From the NCBI GenBank assembly GCA_010279815.1, contig QEOQ01000378.1, positions 160,926 to 224,925 on the forward strand: 64,000 nucleotides of DNA. Direction: 5' to 3'. Of the stretch, positions 11,600 through 23,200 are shown piece after piece. The notes beneath the pieces were generated by a model. The model was given only the letters and a program-made list of their open reading frames with translations. It was not told the origin of the DNA and made no database searches. This stretch comes from Brachionus plicatilis (Eukaryota; Rotifera; Eurotatoria; Ploima; Brachionidae). Numbering within the stretch: position 1 is the first letter of the stretch; each line of letters starts with the position of its first letter. Both the position numbers and the translations under genes were made by a program.

Positions 11600-11740
11600 G
11601 CTGTGGATTAAAGTTGTTCAATGCGGCCTTAGACTTGTTCGAGCATTAGAGTTTTTTGTGTCCTCTCATGTTACAATTGTAGCAATTAATCTATTCAGGA
11701 ATTTTATTTTTTCTATTTATTCTAAAAATTAAATCTATAC
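11600..11740 (-). pseudogene. second zinc knuckle on the opposite strand, with a stop
   Basis: On the minus strand a CX2CX4HX4C array (CYNCNMRGHKKL, stop, C) lies at about 11643-11684. The stop precedes the last Cys. It shows that a second gag copy in opposite orientation abuts the first one; nothing else of it is intact. Confidence 0.5.
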
Positions 11741-11989
11741 AACTTTTTCTTTAACATTGATATTCATAGACTTTATATCCTATTGTCAGCTTCCAATACA
11801 ATTTAGATCAGCATAAATAACTCCTTTGTTTATAATAAAAATTATAAATAAATTACAAGAAGAAAAAATGATAGCTTATTTTAGGAAAAAAACTTTTCAA
11901 AAGTTCAGAAATCTTTACAATTTAAAATTTGAAATGAGCTTTACAAAGATTTGAATTGGCATACATAGAGAAAACTTGTGGGCCAAGAT

Positions 11990-12810
11990 CTTATGGCCTA
12001 CCACAGAATAAAGTTAACTTGATAAAACTCTTCAACGAGAAATTCGACAGTTGCGTAATTCTGGAAAAAGGAAAATCTGAGAGCTTCAAAGTGTGAACAG
12101 GAGTCAGAAAAAGGTGCGTTCTCTCTCCGACACTATTACTAATACTGATTAACTATGTCATGAAGAAAACAACTGTAAGTTCGAGAGGTATTCAAAGTGG
12201 ATTAACTGCAGCGGATGATCTGGTGCTAATATCTTATTCAAAAGCACATATGCATATGAAAACGCAAGATTTGGCGAATAACGCTAAACCAATTGAACTC
12301 ATAATTAATGGAGCCAAAACAAAAGTTATGTGCATAAAACTAAATTGGATACCCGATCACCATCGATGGTACACAAACGAGTGTGTAAGTGAATTCACAT
12401 ACCTAGGAAGAACTATCAAGACAACGTTGGGAACACACAGAGACATCAAGAACAGACTTGCTAAAGCAAAGAGTGCCTTTGCTAGACTCCGACCAGCATG
12501 TAATTAAACAGCTACAGCAAGGAAACAAAACTTAAACTATAAAACAGCGTAGTAAAAGCAAATGAACTGAAGTTAATGTTCGGAGATGTGTGAATCTGAC
12601 AGGATCAAAGCCTTAACACCTTCCACACTGGAAGCCTGCTCAAGGGCAACGTAAGTTAGGACGACCAGTAGTAACATGGAGGTCAACTATCACGAAAGAG
12701 CTCATCGAAACGGGAATGACATGGGAAGAAGCAAGGGTAAAGACAAAAGATCGACATAAGTGGAAATCAAAAATAATGACCATATGCTCCAAAAGGAGTG
12801 AATAAGGAAA
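11990..12810 (+). pseudogene. LINE reverse transcriptase and C-terminus
   Basis: RT blocks occur in order with frame breaks: TGVRKRCVLSPTLLLI (about 12100), the catalytic AADDLVLIS (about 12209), INGAKTKVMCI, and FTYLGRTIKTTLGTHRDIKNR, then after frame changes the C-terminal GQRKLGRPVVTWRSTITKEL (about 12645-12710) followed by GMTWEEARVK. The FTYLG block and GRP...TWR tail are typical of non-LTR retrotransposon ORF2. No endonuclease domain is attached. The copy is 5'-truncated and decayed. Confidence 0.85.
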
Positions 12811-12829
12811 AAGAAAAAAATTTGGCATC

Positions 12830-13440
12830 TATGTATGACCATAAGTTCTCAATTGGGTTGAGATCTGATGAACGGGTACAACATTGCATAACCTTAATGT
12901 TCTATTCTGTAAACCAGTCGCTTACAGAGTGAGCAGTAAGTGCCGAAGCGATATATTGCTGAAAAATCGAAGGGTCGACTGGCTAAAATAGGAGTTCAAC
13001 AGATGGTAAAAGATTGTTTTCAAAGGTGTTGGTGTAGAAAAATTGATTAATTCGTCCTGTGAAAAAAGATTGTTATAATATTTTAATCTTTGGGATCATC
13101 CGAATTTCTAAACTTTTTAACCGACTTGAATCTTTTAATTTTTATAGGAAGTTTTTTCATTATAAACATTTAAAAGTTGATTATATTTTATTTGATTAAA
13201 TTTTTATGCCGAGTGTCATATATCAAATTGTAGAGGATAAATTTCTACAATTTTTTATTATTTTTCTTTTGCACTCAATTTTCGTCAAATACAATAAATA
13301 TACAATTTAAGATAATAAAATAATTAATTTCTAAAATTTTGCAACATACTGTATTACATCAAAAGAATAGCATAGATATGTCAGGAAAAAATCATGTCCA
13401 TCTAATCTTCTGTCTAATGTCATAAAAACAAAATTTTTTT
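12830..13440. other. no gene recognised
   Basis: AT-rich. The part to about 13050 is less AT-biased and could be LINE or SINE derived, but no motif was found. Confidence 0.4.
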
Positions 13441-13474
13441 TATTTTATCAATGGTAAGTAGTTATCAGCGTCAG

Positions 13475-13905
13475 AAACCAAAAGAGATCTTGGATTTATT
13501 TTTAATACAAATCTGAAATGGTAAAATTAAGTTAAAGAGGCTACAAACAAACGCACAGCTACGAATTTTGTTTCTTCAATTAATAAAAAACCGAATAGAA
13601 GCAGATTGAAGGCTTTGAACGAAGAAAAAGAGGTGATCTTATTCAATTGTACAAGTTCATACATGGAACAGAATTTGTTAAAAAAAAAAAAAATTAGCAT
13701 CACAAAAAATCAAAGAAGAAGTCTAATAGAGGCTATTAAAGGCTTAAAAAACTCAGAACAAATGTGAGGTTACAATTTCTCGAAAACATTGAAGTAAGCG
13801 GTGAAGACCTTGATAACATTTTATGTCATCAACTGAAAATACTATCGACTAAACCAGATATTTTGCAAAGAGACAATTTTTTCAACAGAAATGCATGTAT
13901 AAGGA
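13475..13905 (+). pseudogene. LINE ORF2 C-terminal fragment
   Basis: In one frame DLGFIFNTNLKW (about 13490) gives the post-RT block and, after a shift, ERRKRGDLIQLYKFIHGTEFV (about 13615-13680) is a typical C-terminal motif of CR1/Jockey-like ORF2. Stops and shifts interrupt it. Confidence 0.7.
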
Positions 13906-14075
13906 ACCCACTCCACTGATTCATCCCTTGTACCACCACTTAAAGTTGAATTCGATTTTTAATAAAATATAATATCCCAAATTATATTATATTAATAATC
14001 TTTGGTGGTAAAAAGTATGTATCAGCTTCTACAATTTACAGAACATGTTTTTGTCTTTCAGAACATAAGATTTGG
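13905..14075. repeat. partial palindromic repeat
   Basis: Shares the words 'gtaccaccacttaaa' and 'tttacagaacatgtttt' with 19240-19510 and 32990-33185, where they face each other as inverted arms. Confidence 0.5.
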
Positions 14076-14586
14076 AATTTTTAATATTTTTTTTTTTTTT
14101 TTGCTAAATTTCACAATGCCTTTATTAGTAATGTTTATTTTTAACTATCATTTTAAAAAAATTCATTTTCTAAACATAATTAATTTAACATCACACTTGA
14201 ATGGTTATTATTTTGGACTGATTGGTACAATTTCGATTTAATTTTTTTATCATGAATCATTTTATTAATTTTTAAATGAGTTTGCTTATTTAATCAGATT
14301 AATTCTGCATTTTTTTATATTTTCAGAATTATTTATCCAGGGTAATGTTAACATCAATTTTGTTCACATAGACTCAGCTTACAGAAAATTATAAAACAAA
14401 TTAAAAACTTAAAAATAAATAAATTTATTCATATTTTAATTTTGAAATTTACAAGACATTAATGATTTACGTCAAACGGAGTCAATTTTTTTGCATGAAT
14501 GATTTTTATATGAAATTAATAATTGTTCTGGGTATTTAAGGATGTAAGATGTGAATTTTTTTATAAATAAAAATAAAAAGTATTAT

Positions 14587-14838
14587 ATGTCAAGCAAGAG
14601 TCTATTCATTAAAGGTCTTAAATCCTACCGTGATAATGATTACAATGATGCCGAAGAATATTTCAGAAGAGCTTTGAAAGCAACGAATTCCCATGAATTA
14701 AGTAATAACTGGAAATCGTTGGTTCATATTTATGGTCTATCTACTTTCGAAGTTAAAAACTTTATCGATCTTCGTGTCGGTGGGTTTTTAAACAATAAAG
14801 GACTTTCGAATAAAAATAAAGTATTCGGATTTTTTTAA
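14587..14838 (+). CDS. TPR-like fragment, possibly one exon
   Basis: From the ATG at 14587 the protein reads MSSKSLFIKGLKSYRDNDYN and continues DAEEYFRRALKATN, a helix-turn-helix pair with the spacing of a tetratricopeptide repeat (small, A/Y, A and aromatic positions). An open frame also runs upstream from 14551. After about 50 residues the sequence becomes Asn/Lys/Phe-rich and low in information, so a splice donor before about 14755 is possible (the frame has 'gaagttaaaaac'). No further TPRs were found nearby. It could be an orphan exon, a gene fragment or chance; one repeat alone does not define a function. Confidence 0.35.
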   Translation: MSSKSLFIKGLKSYRDNDYNDAEEYFRRALKATNSHELSNNWKSLVHIYGLSTFEVKNFIDLRVGGFLNNKGLSNKNKVFGFF

Positions 14839-14839
14839 A

Positions 14840-15755
14840 TCTAAAAATAAAGCCAATTTAAGATTTTATTTTTATAACTGCAATCTATTGTAATTGTATT
14901 TGATTATTTAATAAAATATATCTAATTTGTAAAATAAAATGTTTTTTAAAATTCCTTGATCCTTCTCATGATTGTTTGATTCTTCATATTCATGCTACAT
15001 TTATAACCAGCCATGCCTGCACATGGCTGTCACAATGTGATGACCCTTCAAGAATTTTCCAAATAAACATTGTCCTCATCTCATCTGTTCCTTTAAAAAC
15101 GTCCCACTAAACCCCCTTAAGTTATACCACTATTTTGACCTCAAGTGGTCTATCTAAAACACACATTTGTTTGTGTTTTTAAGACAACGTTTTTGTTCAG
15201 TATTTTGTCTTAAGAAAAATATTTTTGCAATTTTTATCAAAATTTTTTCAACAGTGTTTTACTTTAAAAAGCAGAACGGGTAATAATTTTACGTTATTAT
15301 ACGTAAGATTACGCTATTTCAAGTAAAACTTAACTAAAACTGTGACGGCCACAAATGTCCAATTTTCCGAACAAAAATTTGATCTTTTTTAAATTTTTTT
15401 TTGTTTTTTTTACATTTTATTACATAATTCCACACAAAATAATGTTATAATTAGAAAAAAATATATTTTTGTAATAAAATAAAATTAAATCAAATTTTCA
15501 GTATAATTCACTATTTATCATGTTTTTTGTTTCATTTTAAATACTTTAACTATTTTTATTCATCTAATTTAAAAGATAAATTCATATTTTCAAAGGGTTC
15601 AATAGTATTACTCAAAAAAAAAAATTTCAAAAAAAAATTCTAAATATGTTTATTAAATCATTTGAGGTCATTTGTGGAAAGCCTTAGTTTATCAAAAAAG
15701 ATTCTATTCGTACAAAAAACTAAGGAAGAAGTCTAATAGAGGCTGAACTGGATTT
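14840..15755. other. AT-rich, no gene recognised
   Basis: Contains a short ACGTAA-rich stretch (15290-15330) resembling the termini of the TIR elements elsewhere in the window, probably a solo end. Confidence 0.4.
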
Positions 15756-15759
15756 AAAA

Positions 15760-15960
15760 CATTGTTGGTGAAACAGTTGTTGATAAAAATTAAATAGTAA
15801 ACATCTTAAATAACCACTTCGGTTCAGTTTTTGTCAAAGAAGAGCTAACTAATCAGCTGCTCGATTTTTGTTCTCGCACATCTGAAAAAATTGACACAAT
15901 CACAATGAAAAGTCTTGAATCTGGACTTAAGGGATTTAAGCCGAGAAATAAATAAAACGA
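15760..15960 (+). pseudogene. LINE linker fragment (endonuclease-RT region)
   Basis: VNILNNHFGSVFVKEELTNQ (about 15800-15860) followed by LLDFCSRTSEKID resembles the 'LNNFFSSVF' block that precedes RT in CR1/Jockey-type ORF2. Confidence 0.5.
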
Positions 15961-16456
15961 TTTGATTTTATTAAGAGTTTATTTAATGGAATTCAAAGTT
16001 ATAACAAAATATCCATTAAACTTAGAGGTGATGCTGATTTGACAGCTATCCAGAAGAACTTTGTTGGGACGCTAAGAAAGCCTCTACAAATGTTGATCAA
16101 GTGTAAATATTGAATATTTGCTATGCTTCCATTGAATCTTCCTCTTTGTCCAGTGAAACTGACTCAGCCAAATACATCTTTGATACTTTCAAAGAATTAA
16201 AGTTAGTGAATCACTGTTCGCTCCGGGATTTTCATTATGTGAATATTCTTTGAAAGAAATTAAAAAGGCAGTCGACGAACTCCCTTCATATGGCTTTTTT
16301 TATTTCTGATGAAACTAATTTACATTTACGTTTTTTATCTTTATATTGATTCATATCCTTCCAGTTACATGAACAGTTCTTGTATTTAGGATTTTTCTAA
16401 TTTTTAATTAAGATCTTGAGATCATCTTTAATCCAAGGTTATATGATACTTTTCTT

Positions 16457-16744
16457 TTAAGAGCCATCCGTCACTGGAATGAATCGATTACTAGCTTCGC
16501 TGACATACAAAATTAACTCAATATTCATTTCCTGAATATCAAAATTCTCAAACAAGGGCTTCCAATCAATATTAGATAAAATATGAGAAATTTTTTCCAA
16601 GTCAACTTTATTATAAATAAATTTTTTAAAGGTATATGATAACTTACTAAACTTGTTTTTTAGGAAAAAATTGTTAGATGTTATATAAATATAGTTATAT
16701 AAATATAGTTTATTGTTAGATAAAAAATAATTAAACACCTTCAA
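16457..16744 (-). pseudogene. LINE pre-RT fragment
   Basis: The minus frame contains NKVDLEKISHILSNIDWKPL and later SEASNRFIPVTDGS, matching the 'nLLssIDWnslF...fip' pattern found between endonuclease and RT of LINE ORF2. It lies on the opposite strand to the LINE fragment at 15760. Confidence 0.5.
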
Positions 16745-17032
16745 GTCAAAAAATATTTTTTGAGCGTATTTTTAACTTTTGAAACGGGAATTGTACTGGA
16801 CCAATTCCCATATGCTTTTCAAGAACAAGTAAAAGTTTTTTTTTTTATTCTATAATGAATTTAGAATTATATATATATTCCCTGACGAACAAAATCAACT
16901 TCCTTTGCGGAATTTTTATACTTTGCAGTAAAACCATTTTATTTTAAATGTAGCAGTGATTAGTAAATTTAATAATTTTTTCAAATTTTTATTACAGTAC
17001 AATATTAAATAAATTATTTTTTAATCAATTCA

Positions 17033-17287
17033 CAGTAATTTTTTTTTAACATGGTTCTTAAAACAAATTGTGTAATTTTACACACAAGATCTAATAAAAA
17101 TAATAAAAGTTTATTAAAAAAAAAAAAATTGCAAAAAAATGATAATTTTAAGGCCGAAATCGAATTTTCCATGTCTTTCTGATCATGATGTAATTTTACC
17201 CAATCTTACGTAAGATTACGTAATTTTACACCATTTTACGTAAAATAACACAATTTGTTTTAAGAACCGTGTAAAAAAAAGTATTGT
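17033..17287. mobile_element. TA-type palindromic TIR element (255 bp)
   Basis: The left arm CAGTAATTTTTTTTTAACAT and its inner word GGTTCTTAAAACAAATTGTG are repeated inverted at the right end, which finishes ...GTATTG then TA. Inner sequence carries TTTACGTAA words. A solo arm of the same family lies at about 26385-26470. Confidence 0.65.
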
Positions 17288-17574
17288 AAATATGGCTTTT
17301 ATTTTCATTCATGAAAAATTTAATGTTTTATAAACTAAAATCTTTTAAAATTGTTTTCTTTAATACATTTATTAAATAACTGAACTGTTTGAAAAAATAA
17401 TATTCAAAATTTCTTAATACAGTAAAATAACTAAGAATAAAATTTCGAATATAAATATTGTTTTTTTAATGTTATTAGAGAAACGATTATTCTTTTAAAG
17501 TATTTTTATATAAGCAAAGATTTTAAAATAAATAAATTTATATTTTTTGGTTTCTTAGTGACCATATCCTTTTT

Positions 17575-17940
17575 CCTATCTCTACCGGAAGGGTAGTGTC
17601 CTGTGTCCCTGGATTGTTTCTATCTTATTTGCAATAGTCATTCGTCTCTCTTTCTTTTATCAGACCTGACTAGTTAAGGAGTACATAAATACTTTAAACT
17701 TAATAAATGACTAATCTAACTTATAAATTTATTAAAAATTCTAAATTCAGTTTAATTTATTATTAACTTACAATATATAACGAAGTGAGCTAGGTGAACC
17801 CCCAGGTTCAAAGTAGCTCACTTTCCCAGTCCGCGCTGGTCAGAGGAATCAGGGGGCACATGAGGATACGAAATAAATGAATACGAGAGGAGCCACTCTA
17901 AGTAGCCGAAAGATTACATAAGAAAATAAGAGAAATAAGA
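17575..17940. other. GC-richer unexplained patch with a stem-loop
   Basis: Less AT-rich than its surroundings. At about 17788-17822 GTGAGCTA...TAGCTCAC encloses a second stem (GAACC/GGTTC), giving a two-part hairpin. No ORF of note. It may be the 3' UTR of a retroelement. Confidence 0.35.
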
Positions 17941-17988
17941 AACATAAAAATTATAAAATAGAATTACAATCAAATAGTTACATATAAA

Positions 17989-18592
17989 GGTGCTACCCTA
18001 AATGGTACCCTAACTGTGATTTTCGTGAGCTACAGTTCACGTGTAAAAAATTTTGTGATCTACAGTTCCAAAAAAATTTTAGTTAATTGACACCAAAAAA
18101 AAATTCTCGAAACCAAAAATTTATTTAACAAAATATTATTTAAAAAAATCAATCAATTAATCGTTCAATCAACAAATATCTACTTATTAAAAATCTAATG
18201 TTTATTTTTTTTTATGACTTTTACTTTTATGAAGCATTAACCCCCAGTTACCCTTACATTTTTTTTCAATGTCTTTTGCTAAACAAAGATCACACAACAC
18301 ATCATCATCCGCCTTTTCCAATATTTCATTTACAATTTTGTCAGCCTCTTCAGTGATGCATGATACGAAATAATGAAATTTGTCACACAATTCAAAATTG
18401 TCCATTAATTTTATATTTTGTATTAATTTAAAACTTATGAAAAAAAAAGAATTTTTTGTTTGATTTAAATTTAAAAAACTGATGACTAATTTTTCAGTTC
18501 AAACAAAAATTAGCTCAAAAAAAAAAAGTTCACAAATTTTTGTTGATCTAACTTTACTAATTTTTTTCAGTTCACACATTTAGGGTAGCACC
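17989..18592. mobile_element. hAT-like TIR element (604 bp)
   Basis: The ends GGTGCTACCCTAAATG and CATTTAGGGTAGCACC are perfect inverted repeats. The flanks CATATAAA and AATATAAA (17981-17988, 18593-18600) match at 7 of 8 bases, as for an aged 8-bp duplication. Subterminal copies of 'ctacagtt' occur near the left end. It carries one ORF, described separately. Confidence 0.8.
18202..18405 (-). CDS. stand-alone BED-like zinc finger protein (67 aa) inside a hAT-like element
   Basis: The ORF starts at ATG 18405 and stops at 18202. Its C-terminal half has Cys-X2-Cys (CDLC), 17 residues, then His-X4-His (HKSKSH), with a Trp three residues before the helix, the BED-finger pattern found at the N-terminus of hAT transposases. 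The N-terminal half is acidic. No transposase catalytic domain follows within the element. It lies entirely between the element's TIRs, on the minus strand. Possible roles are a terminus-binding competitor, a leftover first exon, or a captured gene; none is shown. The finger assignment is from spacing only. Confidence 0.5.
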   Translation of the reverse strand: MDNFELCDKFHYFVSCITEEADKIVNEILEKADDDVLCDLCLAKDIEKKCKGNWGLMLHKSKSHKKK

Positions 18593-18669
18593 AATATAAA
18601 CATAAGTATAAATAAAACTTTAAATAATATCGTGTGCAAAGAGCAAATTAACAAACAACTTAAAAAGGG

Positions 18670-18895
18670 AAAGGTACATTCAGGAACAATCTGGTTTTAG
18701 GAAACATCGAAGAATCGCCGATAATTTAGTTTTCCTTATTCAAAAAGTTGCCGAATCTTTTAATAGAAAGAAAAAAGAATGTTGCTTATTTTTTGACATT
18801 TCTAAAGCTTTCGACAAAGTTTGGCATGAAGGTATAATTTACAAGCTGATAAAGATAAATATACCTAAGTATGAAATAAGATATGATACTCCCTC
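18670..18895 (+). pseudogene. LINE reverse transcriptase fragment
   Basis: One frame reads EQSGFRKHRRIADNLVFLIQ, then FFDISKAFDKVWHEGIIYKL, then IRYDTPSN. These are RT blocks 2-3 of CR1/Jockey-like ORF2; the QSGFR, ADNL and AFDKVWH motifs are intact. Truncated on both sides. Confidence 0.88.
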
Positions 18896-19239
18896 CAACA
18901 TATTACATCATGGATAATTTAAAGTGGATTTTAATTTTTTCTTAAAAGTTTTCAATTAAAAACTTTAAAAGAACCAATTAAAGATCAATTAATATATTGA
19001 ACATTTAATGTAATTCAAAAAATAAATAAAAAAGGCTTATTTTGTAATTTTATTAAGATTTTAATTAATAAAATTTGGATCATGTGATCGTGATCATGAT
19101 CTTAAAGTTGCCCTAAGTTCTTCTTTATCAAAACCCCAGTTGATTTTCGTACCTTCAAACTACTCCAAAAACAAATACAAATCAAATTTTTAGTGATCTA
19201 TCATTTAAAAAAAATTAAAACAAAATATTAAAAATGCCA

Positions 19240-19510
19240 AAGTTTTAATTCTGACTGATTAAACATATTCTGCAAACTGTAGCAACTGATGCATCCTCTA
19301 TACCACCACTTAAAATTGATGAGTTGGACCTTTTATATTATTTAATATTCCAAATTCACCATTTTATGAATTTTGCAGATTTAATTGCAGAGTTTTGCTG
19401 AATCAGTATAGTGATGGTACAAAGAATTTATCAGTTGATAGAAGATACAGAACATGTTTTGATCCATCAGGATTTAAGCTTGGTCATTTTTATATTTTGT
19501 CTTTGTTTTT
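19240..19510. repeat. palindromic repeat (ACATGTTTT family)
   Basis: Inverted arms contain 'tgatgcatcctctatacca' on one side and TGGTAC plus ACAGAACATGTTTTGATC on the other, with AT-rich sequence and 'ctgcaaa/tttgcag' words between. Related sequence occurs at 13905-14075 and 32990-33185. Confidence 0.55.
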
Positions 19511-19815
19511 TAATGTCATAAAAATTTTAAATTTCTTTCTTTGATTTTCATTAAATTAAATTTAGAATCCAATTATCGATTCGTATTCAATTAATTTTTT
19601 TATAAAATTTTAAAAATTTTACTTTAAATTCTGACAGGAGTTAAGTGCACAAAATAGAAAAAAGCTTATATTTGACTAATTTTCTATTTATAAATTCAAC
19701 AATTTTTTAAATTTAAATTTTTTCAATTTTTGGTTTGAGTAAAAGTAAGGCTTAATTTTTGGAAAATATCCCATATTGAGGGTTAATTCTAGCAAATTAA
19801 ATTTGAATTGTTGTA

Positions 19816-20027
19816 CAGTATTGATTTGACATGAAGTTTTTGGTAATTTTTACGGAAAATTACTTAAACTTACGTAAAAAAATGGTAATTTATGTTATGT
19901 AAATTTACAAAATTTATATGAAAAATTTGTAAAATTTACATAAAATTACTTAAATTTAACTTTATTTACGTAAATTTAAGTAATTTTCCGTAAAAATTAC
20001 CAAAAACATCATGTCAAATCAATACTG
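19816..20027. mobile_element. TA-type palindromic TIR element (212 bp)
   Basis: It is flanked by TA at 19814-19815 and 20028-20029. The ends CAGTATTGATTTGACATGA and its complement are near-perfect inverted repeats, and the interior is mostly TTTACGTAAATT-type words. The left terminus is similar to the element at 29963-31255 (CAGTACCGATTTGACAAGTG). Confidence 0.85.
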
Positions 20028-20238
20028 TAACAAAGAAACAATGTAAAACTCTAAGAGAAAAAACTCTCATAGTCCTTAGATTACTGGACTATTCGAACCA
20101 AATTGTGTATTTATAGTTTAAATTTGTCGCTGGTATTAAAACGAATAAAAAAAAAATAATAAAAAACTTTTATCAATCTTTTTTAAATGCTATATTGAAT
20201 TTTAAAAAAAAATTTTTATTTAGATTTTTATTTACTAA

Positions 20239-23200
20239 TTAATCTTCGAATTTTATCGAATATGTATTCATATCTATAGTACCACCTCGGTAGCTGCCAC
20301 GTTTTTTTTTCGTTTTTTCATGACGAAAAGATTTACCACGAGTATGAATTAAATCATTATTAGCCTTTTCTCCCCAAGATCCCTGGGCACCTTTCTGTTA
20401 TAAAAAAATAAAAAAATTTATTTTAAATAAAATAAAAAACTTTGTGAACAAAAGCATTTTTTCCCATTTTGTGCAGAAGCTGATGATCTACTTCTTCTTC
20501 TTTAACTCTACGAAAAGGTGTATTCTAAAGAATAAAAAAAAAATTATTTCAATAAAAAAAAATTAAATTAAACCTTACAAATTTATTTTTAGAAGAATTA
20601 GAATCTAATGAATTTGAGACATTAAGCTTTTTTTTGGGGGAAAAGTTTTCATCATCTAAAGCTCTTTTGCCATTAACATTTAATGGGAAAGAAGACAATT
20701 TTAATTTCTTAGGAGAAGAAAAACCTTCATCAGAAAAAGAAGATGATTTATCAATAGATTCCTTTTTGGCCTTTTTAGCTGATACAGCTTTTAGAGCTAT
20801 TGCTTGTGATGACACTTCTTCATCTGATGATGACGATGAGCTATCACTTGATTCCTTCTTGGTTACTTTTGCAGGAACTGCTTTTGTAGCAACTGCCTTT
20901 GGAGCTGGTACCACTTTTTCTTCTTCAGATGATGACGATGAGCTATCACTGGATTCCTTTTTGGTAACTTTGGCAGGGACCGCTTTTGTAGCAACAGCCT
21001 TTGGAGCTGGTACCACTTTTTCTTCTTCTGATGATGATGAGCTATCACTTGATTCCTTCTTGGTAACTTTTGCAGGAACTGCTTTTGAAGCAACTGCTTT
21101 TGGAGCTGGTACCACTTTTTCTTCTTCAGATGATGACGATGAGCTATCACTGGATTCCTTTTTGGTTATTTTTGCAGGAACTGCCTTTGTAGCAACTGCC
21201 TTTGGAGCTGGTTTAGCTTTTTCTTCCTCCTCTGATGATGATGAGCTATCACTGGAATCCTTTTTGGTTACTTTGGCAGGGACTGCCTTTGAAGCAACTG
21301 CTTTTGAAGCTGGTTTAGCTTTTTCTTCCTCTTCTGATGATGATGAGCTATCACTTGATTCCTTTTTGGTTATTTTTGCAGGAACTGCCTTTGTAGCAAC
21401 TGCTTTTGGAGCTGGTACCACTTTTTCTTCTTCTGATGATGACGATGAGCTATCACTTGATTCCTTTTTGGTAACTTTGGCAGGGACTGCCTTTGAAGCA
21501 ACTGCTTTTGGAGCTGGTTTAGCTTTTTCTTCCTCTTCTGATGATGATGAGCTATCACTTGATTCCTTTTTGGTTATTTTTGCAGGAACTGCCTTTGTAG
21601 CAACTGCTTTTGGAGCTGGTACCACTTTTTCTTCTTCTGATGATGATGATGAGCTATCACTTGATTCCTTTTTGGTTATTTTTGCAGGAACTGCCTTTGT
21701 AGCAACTGCTTTTGGAGCTGGTACCACTTTTTCTTCTTCTGATGATGATGATGAGCTATCACTTGATTCCTTTTTGGTTATTTTTGCAGGAACTGCCTTT
21801 GTAGCAACTGCTTTTGGAGCTGGTACCACTTTTTCTTCTTCTGCTGATGATGATGAGCTATCACTTGATTCCTTTTTGGTTATTTTTGCAGGAACTGCCT
21901 TTGTAGCAACTGCTTTTGGAGCTGGTACCACTTTTTCTTCTTCTTCTGATGATGATGAGCTATCACTTGATTCCTTTTTGGTTATTTTTGCAGGAACTGC
22001 CTTTGTTGCAACTGCTTTTGGAGCTGGTACCACTTTTTCTTCTTCTTCTGATGATGATGAGCTATCACTTGATTCCTTTTTGGTTATTTTTGCAGGAACT
22101 GCCTTTGTGGCAACTGCTTTTGGAGCTGGTACCACTTTTTCTTCTTCTGATGATGATGATGAGCTATCACTTGATTCCTTTTTGGTTATTTTTGCAGGAA
22201 CTGCCTTTGTAGCAACTGCTTTTGGAGCTGGTACCACTTTTTCTTCTTCTGCTGATGATGATGAGCTATCACTTGATTCCTTTTTGGTTATTTTTGCAGG
22301 AACTGCCTTTGTAGCAACTGCTTTTGGAGCTGGTACCACTTTTTCTTCTTCTTCTGATGATGATGAGCTATCACTTGATTCCTTTTTGGTTATTTTTGCA
22401 GGAACTGCCTTTGTGGCAACTGCTTTTGGAGCTGGTACCACTTTTTCTTCTTCTGATGATGATGATGAGCTATCACTTGATTCCTTTTTGGTTATTTTTG
22501 CAGGAACTGCCTTTGTAGCAACTGCTTTTGGAGCTGGTACCACTTTTTCTTCTTCTTCTGATGATGATGAGCTATCACTTGATTCCTTTTTGGTTATTTT
22601 TGCAGGAACTGCCTTTGTGGCAACTGCTTTTGGAGCTGGTACCACTTTTTCTTCTTCTGATGATGATGATGAGCTGTCACTGGATTCCTTTTTGGTTTTT
22701 TTTGCAGGAACTGCTTTTGTAGAAACTGCTTTTGGAGCTTGTACCACTTTTTCTTCTTCAGATGATGACGATGAGCTATCACTTGATTCCTTTTTGGTTA
22801 TTTTAGCAGGAACAGCCTTTGTGGCAACTGCTTTTGGAGCTGGTACCACTTTTTCTTCTTCTGATGATGATGATGAGCTATCACTTGATTCCTTTTTGGT
22901 TATTTTTGCAGGAACTGCCTTTGTAGCAACTGCTTTTGGAGCTGGTACCACTTTTTCTTCTTCTTCTGATGATGATGAGCTATCACTTGATTCCTTTTTG
23001 GTTATTTTTGCAGGAACTGCCTTTGTGGCAACTGCTTTTGGAGCTGGTACCACTTTTTCTTCTTCTGATGATGATGATGAGCTATCACTTGATTCCTTTT
23101 TGGTTATTTTTGCAGGAACTGCTTTTGTAGCAACTGCTTTTGGAGCTGGTACCACTTTTTCTTCTTCAGATGATGACGATGAGCTATCACTTGATTCCTT

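Noticed and set aside
15000..15025. Small hairpin AGCCATG...CATGGCT
   Set aside because: Seven-bp stem only, no second copy or target seen.
17785..17825. Possible tRNA gene (GGTTCAAA resembles a T-loop)
   Set aside because: No acceptor stem, anticodon arm or D-arm of the right spacing could be folded.
21916..23130. Leu/Met- and His/Gln-rich frames over the Nopp140 repeats
   Set aside because: Alternative-frame readings of the same repeat unit.
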